Below, one piece after another: positions 55,988 through 64,000 of a stretch of 64,000 nt of DNA. Both the position numbers and the translations under genes were made by a program. The stretch is from Pseudoxanthomonas suwonensis (GTDB lineage: Bacteria > Pseudomonadota > Gammaproteobacteria > Xanthomonadales > Xanthomonadaceae): positions 2,170,001 to 2,234,000 of the forward strand of contig NZ_CP011144.1 in NCBI RefSeq assembly GCF_000972865.1, in the 5' to 3' direction. Within the stretch, counting starts at the first letter, position 1. Every line of letters begins with the position of its first letter. The notes beneath the pieces were generated by a model. That model saw only the letters and a list, made by a program, of their open reading frames with translations, had not been told where the DNA came from and searched no databases.

Positions 55988-57292
55988 ATGAATGCTCCCG
56001 TCCCCGGCGCCGACGCGCGCCTGCCCTGGCTGTCGCGCCTGTTCGGCGTGCGTCCGCACGAGGCGCCGGCGGTCGCCGCCGGCCTGGTGATGTTCTTCCT
56101 GCTGTTCACCGGCTACTTCATGCTGCGGCCGGTGCGCGAAACCATGGGCGTGGCCGGCGGCGTGCACAACCTGCAATGGCTGTTCACCGGCACCTTCCTG
56201 GCCACGCTGGCGGTGCTGCCGCTGTTCGGCTGGATCGCCTCGAAGGTGCCGCGGCGGCGGATCGTGCCGTGGGTGTTCGGCTTCGTGGTCGCCAGCCTGC
56301 TCGGCTTCGGCGCCGGCCTGGTGCTGCAGCCGGACAACGTGTGGGCCGGGCGCGCGTTCTACATCTGGGTTTCGGTGATCAATTTCCTGCTGATCTCGCT
56401 GGCCTGGAGCGTGCTGGCCGACGTGTTCGCCAGCGCCGAGGCCAAGCGCCTGTTCGCGCTGATCGCCGCCGGCGCCAGCGCCGGCGGCCTGACCGGGCCG
56501 ATCCTGGCGACCTGGCTGGTGCAGCCGCTGGGCCACGGCGGGCTGATGCTGCTGTCCTCGCTGTTCATCGGCGCCAGCGCGGTGGCGGCGCTGTGGCTGC
56601 ACCGCTGGCGTGACCGGCATCCGTTCGTGGGCGGCGAATCAGCCACGCAGCGGCAGCGGCCGCTGGGCGGCAATCCCTTTGCCGGCGCCACCGCCGTATT
56701 CCGCTCGCGTTACCTGTTGGGGATCGCGCTGTTCGTGGTGCTGCTGGCCACGGTGACCACCTTCCTGTACTTCGAGCAGGCGCGGATGGTCGCCGAGCTG
56801 TTCCCCGACCGGACCCGGCAGACCCAGGTGTTCGGCCTGATCGACACCGTGGTGCAGACCCTGGCGATCCTGACCCAGCTGTTCATCACCGGCCGCATCG
56901 CGCAGCGGCTGGGCGTGGGCGCGTTGCTGGTCGGCGTACCGCTGGTGATGGCGTTCGGCTTCCTGTGGCTGGCGCTGGCGCCGGTGTTCGCGGTGTTCGT
57001 GGTGGTGATGGTGGCGCGGCGGGCCGGCGAGTACGCGTTCGTGCGGCCGGGCCGGGAGATGCTCTATACGGTCATGCCAGCCGAGGACAAGTACAAGGCG
57101 AAGAACTTCATCGACACGGTGGTCTACCGCGGCGGCGATGCGCTCAGTGCCTGGGTCAAGCGTGGCCTGGACCTGCTGGGCGAGCATCCGGCGCTGGCGA
57201 TGATCATCGGCGCCGGCGTCGCCCTGGCCTGGGCCGGTACCGGCTTCGCCCTGGGCCGCGCCCAGCGCCGCCGCGAATCCGCGTCCATGTAG
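55988..57292 (+). CDS. MFS/NTT-like membrane transporter
   Basis: A 434-residue protein with about twelve membrane helices. The N-terminal FGVRPHEAPAVAAGLVMFFLL then GYFMLRPVRETMGVAGGVHNLQWLF, and the later AEDKYKAKNFIDTVVYRGGDALSAW, match the group annotated as NTP/NDP exchange transporter-like or MFS protein in Xanthomonadaceae. Real nucleotide exchange is shown only for intracellular bacteria and plastids, so the substrate here is open. It starts 10 bp after the aldo/keto reductase gene. The stop TAG (57290-57292) is formed by the GTAG end of a repeat, giving the final Met. Confidence 0.85.
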   Translation: MNAPVPGADARLPWLSRLFGVRPHEAPAVAAGLVMFFLLFTGYFMLRPVRETMGVAGGVHNLQWLFTGTFLATLAVLPLFGWIASKVPRRRIVPWVFGFVVASLLGFGAGLVLQPDNVWAGRAFYIWVSVINFLLISLAWSVLADVFASAEAKRLFALIAAGASAGGLTGPILATWLVQPLGHGGLMLLSSLFIGASAVAALWLHRWRDRHPFVGGESATQRQRPLGGNPFAGATAVFRSRYLLGIALFVVLLATVTTFLYFEQARMVAELFPDRTRQTQVFGLIDTVVQTLAILTQLFITGRIAQRLGVGALLVGVPLVMAFGFLWLALAPVFAVFVVVMVARRAGEYAFVRPGREMLYTVMPAEDKYKAKNFIDTVVYRGGDALSAWVKRGLDLLGEHPALAMIIGAGVALAWAGTGFALGRAQRRRESASM

Positions 57293-57383
57293 GAGCCGGG
57301 TTCAGCCGGCGACAGGGGCGTCGGAAACACGAGGGAGTCGCCTGTGCCGGCGTGGCGTGTCGCCGGCTGAACCCGGCTCCTAC
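57289..57383. repeat. GTAG-ended palindromic repeat
   Basis: A 95-bp element with arms GCCGGGTTCAGCCGGC and GCCGGCTGAACCCGGC that begins inside the stop codon of the transporter gene. Confidence 0.85.
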
Positions 57384-57420
57384 AAATGCCGGCCCGGTGG
57401 GGCTCCCCGCCCATGCCCGC

Positions 57421-57455
57421 CCGTCGTCCCGGCGAACGCCGGGACGACGGTTTTC
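57421..57455 (+). terminator. Hairpin with T-run after the transporter gene
   Basis: CCGTCGTCCCGGCG (57421-57434) and its exact complement (57437-57450) form a 14-bp stem with a 2-base loop, followed by TTTTC. It can end transcripts of the aldo/keto reductase-transporter pair. The stem sequence belongs to the same dispersed family as the inverted repeat at 21152. Confidence 0.6.
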
Positions 57456-57503
57456 GGGATCGGTCCTGGCGCCTTTACGGATCGGTGCTGCCGCGATGCG
57501 GCG

Positions 57504-59387
<1,884 letters not shown>

Positions 59388-59493
59388 GGTCTTGTCGATC
59401 CTGTCCTTGTGGGCACGGACCGGCATCCGTGCGGGCCGCCCATTGTCGGCCAATCGCGGCGCGCCAGCGTGAGCGCCGGCGGAACGCGCTGGT

Positions 59494-59940
59494 TCAGCCG
59501 TCGAGCGCCGCCTTGAAGTGGAACGCCACGATCCGCAGCCGCTCGCGCAGGTAGAAGGCGTGGGCGTCGATCCGCTGGGTGCCCGAATCCAGCTGCAGGC
59601 TGGTGCAACCCAGCCCGGCGGCGCGTTCCTTCAGCCAGTCCAGCAGCGCCTTGCCATGGCCGGCGCTGCGGGCGTGCGTGTCGGTGACCAGGTCGTCGAC
59701 GTACAGCAAGCGGCCGTGGGCGAGCATCTCCTGCACGCGCCAGCCGGCGAAGGCGCGGACCACGCCGTCGGCGTCGTGCAGCACCGTGGCCTGCCAGCCC
59801 TCGGCCCGCTGGCGCAGGGCCGCGGCCACGAACGCGTCCTCGTCCAGGTGCGGGCGCAGCTGCGCGACCACCGGCCAGGCGGCGCGCAGGGTGGCTTCGT
59901 CGTCGGCGGGGCGGATGTCCGCCGTGGCGCCGTTCACCAC
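59494..59940 (-). CDS. GNAT-family N-acetyltransferase
   Basis: A 148-residue acetyltransferase. The acetyl-CoA-binding stretch is YVDDLVTDTHARSAGHGKALLDWL (motif A, Q/RxxGxG/A form SAGHGK), followed by LQLDSGTQRIDAHAFYLRERLRI, which is motif B. The acceptor is unknown. It starts with GTG at 59940, overlapping the stop of the DUF2782 gene, so the two form a small translationally coupled unit. Confidence 0.86.
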   Translation of the reverse strand: MVNGATADIRPADDEATLRAAWPVVAQLRPHLDEDAFVAAALRQRAEGWQATVLHDADGVVRAFAGWRVQEMLAHGRLLYVDDLVTDTHARSAGHGKALLDWLKERAAGLGCTSLQLDSGTQRIDAHAFYLRERLRIVAFHFKAALDG

Positions 59941-60224
59941 GAGAACAGCTTCCAGTAGGTCTGCGGCAGCTTGTCGGCATCGTCGCGGTCGAGCGCGCCG
60001 TCGCCGTCGCGGTCGTACAGGTAATAGGGTGCGCCGCGGACCGGGGTGATCTTGACCATCCGCAGCTGGCTGCCGACCCGGTATTCCTCGAGCACGTCGC
60101 CGTTGTCGAGGGTGCGGACCGCCACTTCGGCGCCGGTGAGGTCGACCGGGGCGCCGCCCTGGGTGGCGCAGCCGGCGGACAGCAGCGCGGCGAGCACGGC
60201 GGCGGACAGGATCGGCAGGCGCAT
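59934..60224 (-). CDS. DUF2782-family lipoprotein
   Basis: A 96-residue protein with a lipoprotein signal (MRLPILSAAVLAALLSAGC, Cys19 lipidated) and a DUF2782 core: VRTLDNGDVLEEYRVGSQLRMVKITP, then PYYLYDRDGDGALDRDDADKLPQTYW. The DRDGDGALDRDD stretch resembles a calcium-binding EF-hand-like loop. Genes of this family are regularly found next to polA, as here (divergent, 285 bp apart). The function is unknown. GAGGAG precedes the ATG, with CATAAT as a possible -10. Confidence 0.9.
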   Translation of the reverse strand: MRLPILSAAVLAALLSAGCATQGGAPVDLTGAEVAVRTLDNGDVLEEYRVGSQLRMVKITPVRGAPYYLYDRDGDGALDRDDADKLPQTYWKLFSW

Positions 60225-60359
60225 GGCGGGATCTCCTCGACGTGGACCGGCATTATGCGCCAGCGTGCGTGGACGGGATGCGTGCTTCGGGATGGGCCGC
60301 CGTGATCGATGCGTCCACGCTGTCGCAGGACGACCCCGGCACGTCGGTTCACCGACCTT

Positions 60360-60455
60360 GTAGGAGCTGGCTTCAGCCGGCGACACGGGCGTCAGGAACC
60401 ATGAAGGAGTCGCCTGTGCCGGCGTGGCGTGTCGCCGGCTGAAGCCAGCTCCTAC
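60360..60455. repeat. GTAG-ended palindromic repeat
   Basis: A 96-bp element with arms GCTGGCTTCAGCCGGC and its near-complement, in the 285-bp space between the DUF2782 and polA genes. It ends about 40 bp before the polA -10 box. Confidence 0.85.
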
Positions 60456-60497
60456 AAGAAGATCGGGGCGGCGGAGCCGTCCGCCGGCAGCGGCCGC

Positions 60498-60503
60498 TAG
60501 AAT
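60498..60503 (+). promoter_or_regulatory. -10 hexamer predicting a leaderless polA transcript
   Basis: TAGAAT is followed by the six bases GCGCCG and then the polA ATG at 60510. No ribosome-binding site is possible in between. Confidence 0.5.
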
Positions 60504-60509
60504 GCGCCG

Positions 60510-63320
60510 ATGACACGCCTCGTACTGATCGACGGTTCCAGCTACCTGTACCGCGCCTTCCACGCGCTGCCGCCGCTGAGCAACGCGGCCGGCGAGCCGA
60601 CCGGCGCGCTGTTCGGCGTGGTCAACATGCTGCGCGCCACGCTCAAGGAAAGACCCGACTACGTCGCCTTCGTGGTCGACGCCCCGGGCAAGACCTTCCG
60701 CGACGACCTCTACCCCGAATACAAGGCCAACCGCCCGCCGATGCCTGACGAGCTGCGCGCGCAGGTGCAGCCGATGTGCGAGATCGTGCATGCACTGGGG
60801 ATCGACATCCTGCGGGTGGAGGGCGTGGAGGCCGACGACGTGATCGGCACCCTGGCGGTGCAGGCCGCCGCCGCCGGCATGGAGGTCACCATCTCCACCG
60901 GCGACAAGGACTTCGCCCAGCTGGTGCGCGCCAACGGCGCCGCCGCGGGCTCGATCGTGCTGGTCAACACCATGACCGGCAGCCGCATGGATTCCGACGC
61001 CGCGGTGGAGGAGAAGTTCGGCGTGCCGCCGCAGCGCATCGTCGATCTGCTGGCGCTGATGGGCGACACCATCGACAACGTGATCGGGGTGGAGAAGTGC
61101 GGGCCGAAGACCGCGGCCAAGTGGCTTGGCGAGTACGGTTCGCTGGACGGGGTGATCGCCCAGGCCGGCTCCATCAAGGGCAAGGTCGGCGACAACCTGC
61201 GCACGGCACTGCCGCGGCTGCCGCTGAACCGCGAACTGGTCACCATCAAGACCGACGTCGCGCTGGAGTACGGTCCCGACGCGCTGCGCCTGCGCGAGCC
61301 GCACGTGGATGAGCTGCGCGCGCTGTACGCCCGCTACGGGTTCAACCAGGCGTTGAAGGAACTGGAGGCCGGCGCGGTGGCCGCCGAGGGCGGCAGCGGT
61401 GGCCCGGTGCTGGCGGTGGCCGAGAAGGAGCCCGGTCGTTCTCGCGGCAGCGGCTTCGTCGCCGCCATGGCCGAAGCGCCGGCTGCCGGCCTGGACCCGG
61501 CGCTGGCCGCGCCCGGCGAGTACGAGGCGATCTTCGATGCCGAACGCCTGCAGGCCTGGATCGCGCGTCTGCGCGCGGCCGGCGAGTTCGCCTTCGACAC
61601 CGAGACCGACAGCCTGGACCCGATGCGCGCCAGCCTGGTCGGCCTGAGCTTCGCCGCCGAGCCGGGCGTGGCCGCCTACGTGCCGCTGGCCCACGACTAT
61701 CCCGGCGCGCCGCCGCAGCTGGACCGCGCGCAGGCCCTGGACCTGCTGCGCCCGCTGCTGGCCGACCCGGCCGTGCGCAAGCTCGGCCAGCACGGCAAGT
61801 ACGATCTGCACGTGATGCGCCGCCACGGCGTCGAGCTGGCCGGCTACGCCGACGACACCCTGCTGGAGAGCTTCGTACTTAACTCCGGCAGCGCCCGCCA
61901 CGACATGGACAGCCTCGCCCGCCGCTGGCTGGGCTACGAGACGCTGAAGTACCAGGACGTGGCCGGCAAGGGTGCCAAGCAGATCCCGTTCACCCAGGTG
62001 GGCGTGGACGAGGCCACCCGCTACGCCGCCGAGGACGCCGACATCACCCTGCGCCTGCACCGGGTGCTGGCGCCGCAGCTGGCCGCCGAGCCGGCGCTGG
62101 AGGCGGTCTACCGCGACATCGAGATGCCGCTGGTGCCGGTGCTGGCGCGGATCGAGGCCAACGGGGTCAAGGTCGACGTCGAGGAGCTGCGGCGGCAGAG
62201 CGCGGACTTGTCGCGGCGCATGCTCGCCGCGCAGCAGAAGGCCACCGAACTGGCCGGCCGCGCCTTCAACCTGGATTCGCCCAAGCAGCTGTGCGCGCTG
62301 CTGTTTGAGGAACTCAAGCTGCCGGCGCTGGTGAAGACGCCCAAGGGCCAGCCCTCGACCAACGAGGAGGCGCTGGAGGCGATCGCCGACCAGCACGAAC
62401 TGCCGCGGGTGATCCTCGAGTACCGCGGCCTGGCCAAGCTGCGCAGCACCTACACCGACAAGCTGCCGGAGATGGTCAACCCGGACACCGGCCGGGTCCA
62501 CACCAGCTACCACCAGGCCGGCGCGGCGACCGGACGGCTGTCCTCGTCCGACCCGAACCTGCAGAACATCCCGATCCGCACCGACGACGGCCGCCGCATC
62601 CGCCGCGCCTTCGTCGCCCCGCCGGGACGCAAGCTGGTGGCCTGCGACTACTCGCAGATCGAGCTGCGGATCATGGCCCACCTGTCGCAGGACCCGGGCC
62701 TGGTGCGCGCGTTCGAATCCGGCGCCGACATCCACAAGGCCACCGCCGCCGAGGTGTTCGGGCGGCGGCTGGAAGAGGTCACCGGCAACGAGCGGCGCGC
62801 GGCCAAGGCGATCAACTTCGGCCTGATGTACGGCATGAGCGCGTTCGGCCTGGCCAAGCAGCTGGGCATCGGCCGCGGCGAGGCCCAGGACTACATCGCC
62901 CTGTACTTCAGCCGCTACCCGGGGGTGCGCGACTACATGGAGCGCACCCGCGAGCAGGCGCGCGGGCAGGGCTACGTGGAGACCGTGTTCGGCCGCCGCC
63001 TGTACCTGGAGTACATCCGCGCCGGCAACCAGGCCCAGCGCGCCGGCGCCGAGCGCGCGGCGATCAACGCGCCGATGCAGGGCACCGCGGCCGACATCAT
63101 CAAGCGGGCGATGATCGCGGTGGATGGCTGGCTGGCAGGGCACCGGGACCAGGCGCTGATGATCCTGCAGGTCCACGACGAACTGGTGTTCGAGGCCGAG
63201 GAAGGGTTCGTGCCGACCCTGGTCGAGGAGGTGGGCCGGCGGATGGGGTCAGCAGCGCAACTGAGCGTCCCGCTGGTGGTGGAAAGCGGCATTGGCGACA
63301 ACTGGGACGAGGCACATTGA
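60510..63320 (+). CDS. polA: DNA polymerase I
   Basis: A 936-residue repair and Okazaki-fragment-processing polymerase with all three domains. The 5' nuclease (about 1-300) has DGSSYLYRAFHA, VVDAPGKTFRDDLYPEYKANR and EADDVIGTLA. The 3'-5' exonuclease is intact, with Asp363 and Glu365 in FDTETDSLD. The polymerase has motif A DYSQIELR from Asp713, motif B with Lys766 (KAINFGLMYGMSAFGL) and motif C QVHDELVFE (His889, Asp890). Length is near that of E. coli Pol I. The sRNA-like gene downstream matches the known polA-sRNA-hemF order of xanthomonads. Confidence 0.98.
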   Translation: MTRLVLIDGSSYLYRAFHALPPLSNAAGEPTGALFGVVNMLRATLKERPDYVAFVVDAPGKTFRDDLYPEYKANRPPMPDELRAQVQPMCEIVHALGIDILRVEGVEADDVIGTLAVQAAAAGMEVTISTGDKDFAQLVRANGAAAGSIVLVNTMTGSRMDSDAAVEEKFGVPPQRIVDLLALMGDTIDNVIGVEKCGPKTAAKWLGEYGSLDGVIAQAGSIKGKVGDNLRTALPRLPLNRELVTIKTDVALEYGPDALRLREPHVDELRALYARYGFNQALKELEAGAVAAEGGSGGPVLAVAEKEPGRSRGSGFVAAMAEAPAAGLDPALAAPGEYEAIFDAERLQAWIARLRAAGEFAFDTETDSLDPMRASLVGLSFAAEPGVAAYVPLAHDYPGAPPQLDRAQALDLLRPLLADPAVRKLGQHGKYDLHVMRRHGVELAGYADDTLLESFVLNSGSARHDMDSLARRWLGYETLKYQDVAGKGAKQIPFTQVGVDEATRYAAEDADITLRLHRVLAPQLAAEPALEAVYRDIEMPLVPVLARIEANGVKVDVEELRRQSADLSRRMLAAQQKATELAGRAFNLDSPKQLCALLFEELKLPALVKTPKGQPSTNEEALEAIADQHELPRVILEYRGLAKLRSTYTDKLPEMVNPDTGRVHTSYHQAGAATGRLSSSDPNLQNIPIRTDDGRRIRRAFVAPPGRKLVACDYSQIELRIMAHLSQDPGLVRAFESGADIHKATAAEVFGRRLEEVTGNERRAAKAINFGLMYGMSAFGLAKQLGIGRGEAQDYIALYFSRYPGVRDYMERTREQARGQGYVETVFGRRLYLEYIRAGNQAQRAGAERAAINAPMQGTAADIIKRAMIAVDGWLAGHRDQALMILQVHDELVFEAEEGFVPTLVEEVGRRMGSAAQLSVPLVVESGIGDNWDEAH

Positions 63321-63472
63321 CGGCGATTCAGGCACTTGCCGCACATTCGCGAAGCGATGTCACAGTGCGGTGGCCCGACCCCTGGCGCACGGATGAATCC
63401 GTGCTAAATCCAAGCTTTTTTTAACCCGTTCCTTCACGATCCATCAATGTGTCGGATGCTGATATAGGCCCC

Positions 63473-63597
63473 GACAGGTGCAACGCCTGTCGCGGATCTC
63501 TCCCTTCCCCTGGAGCAGATCTACCCGGAACGGGGCTCCTCCCCAAGCACCGTTCCCCAGCCCCGTCGACCTCCCCCTGGTCGGCGGGGCTTTTTAT
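63473..63597 (+). ncRNA. sX13-like trans-acting small RNA
   Basis: Between polA and hemF lies a compact block with no open frame but strong structure. A first helix is GACAGG/CCTGTC (near 63473-63491). Then come stem-loops whose loops are C-rich: GATC around TCTCCCTTCCCC, AACGGGG/CCGTT around CTCCTCCCC, and the terminator stem around CTCCCCCTG. The position and the C-rich loops match the sX13 RNA of Xanthomonas as recalled, which pairs with G-rich leaders. A -10-like GATATA at 63461 places the start near 63473; the -35 box is poor. The 150 bp between polA and this block show nothing else. Confidence 0.75.
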
Positions 63598-63598
63598 T
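63559..63598 (+). terminator. Rho-independent terminator of the sX13-like RNA
   Basis: AGCCCCGTCGAC and GTCGGCGGGGCT form a 12-bp stem (one G-U pair) with the 9-base loop CTCCCCCTG, followed by TTTTTATTT. Confidence 0.88.
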
Positions 63599-63633
63599 TG
63601 CGCCGCCCCAACCCTCGCACCTTCACATGTGTT

Positions 63634-63731
63634 GTAGGAGCCGGGTTCAGCCGGCGACCCGACGCCGTCGGAATCACGGGGGCGTCGCCTGTGCCGACGG
63701 CGTCGGGTCGCCGGCTGAACCCGGCTCCTAC
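63634..63731. repeat. GTAG-ended palindromic repeat
   Basis: A 98-bp element with arms GCCGGGTTCAGCCGGC and GCCGGCTGAACCCGGC between the small RNA and the end of hemF. Confidence 0.85.
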
Positions 63732-63763
63732 AACAAGCAAGCCGAGGCCGCGCGGTGGGCCGC

Positions 63764-64000
<237 letters not shown>

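Noticed and set aside
59934..63176. Very long open frame (1080 codons) antisense to polA
   Set aside because: It is a by-product of high GC content and the codon bias of polA. Its translation is low in structure and rich in His, Gln, Ala and Val, except for the last 96 codons, which are the genuine DUF2782 lipoprotein.

Overview
The window is a contiguous, very GC-rich chromosomal segment of a gammaproteobacterium of the family Xanthomonadaceae (Xanthomonas, Pseudoxanthomonas, Lysobacter, Luteimonas and relatives). Support for this comes from the gene order rsmG-parA-parB, the order polA-sRNA-hemF, a TonB-receptor/SapC/JmjC/halogenase cassette, a manganese riboswitch on mntP, and about 26 copies of a roughly 95-bp palindromic repeat whose ends read GTAG and CTAC, of the kind that litters these genomes. 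The genus cannot be fixed from sequence alone. No tRNA, rRNA, CRISPR array, prophage or intact insertion sequence was seen.

Layout. 1-5.9 kb: the 5' part of a symporter-like sensor kinase, divergent from a translationally coupled operon (GPH sugar transporter, GH94 phosphorylase resembling cellobionic acid phosphorylase, gluconokinase). 6.3-18.8 kb: housekeeping genes (FAD oxidoreductase, cardiolipin synthase, ribosomal proteins L33 and L28, a DUF885 protein, a small glycosylation cluster, parB-parA-rsmG, a phosphopantetheinyl transferase, exonuclease III). 18.9-23.7 kb: a GGDEF-EAL protein, an aldehyde dehydrogenase, a gamma-carbonic anhydrase and a cysteine-cluster protein. 23.75-30.8 kb: a tightly packed RDD / SpoIIM / DUF4129 / DUF4350 / MoxR / DUF58 envelope operon. 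31-38.3 kb: P1 peptidase, aroE, a beta-propeller protein, hemB, a lipoprotein and a DPP4-type peptidase. 38.3-48.5 kb: the accessory heart of the window, with two TonB-dependent receptors followed by SapC, a JmjC/cupin-like protein and a tryptophan-halogenase-like flavoprotein. 48.8-64 kb: GST, yqhA, uvrD, a universal stress protein, mntP with its riboswitch, an aldo/keto reductase, an NTT-like transporter, an ABC exporter, a GNAT protein, a DUF2782 lipoprotein, polA, an sX13-like small RNA, and the 3' end of hemF.

How parts may work together. A 14-bp LacI-type operator (TGACAACGCTGTCA) lies on the -35 region of both TonB receptor genes, and a 13/14 match lies just upstream of the phosphorylase operon about 37 kb away. 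A single sugar regulon is therefore proposed: outer-membrane uptake by the receptors, inner-membrane uptake by the GPH symporter, phosphorolysis to glucose-1-phosphate and gluconate, then phosphorylation of gluconate. The two receptors share a duplicated promoter, leader and signal-peptide segment although their mature proteins belong to different subfamilies. The SapC/JmjC/halogenase trio downstream is a recurrent but functionally unexplained companion of such receptors.

Two genome-wide habits are visible. Seven genes end in a TAG stop that is itself the terminal GTAG of a repeat. Six genes have a -10 hexamer only 6-7 nt before the ATG, which predicts leaderless mRNAs.
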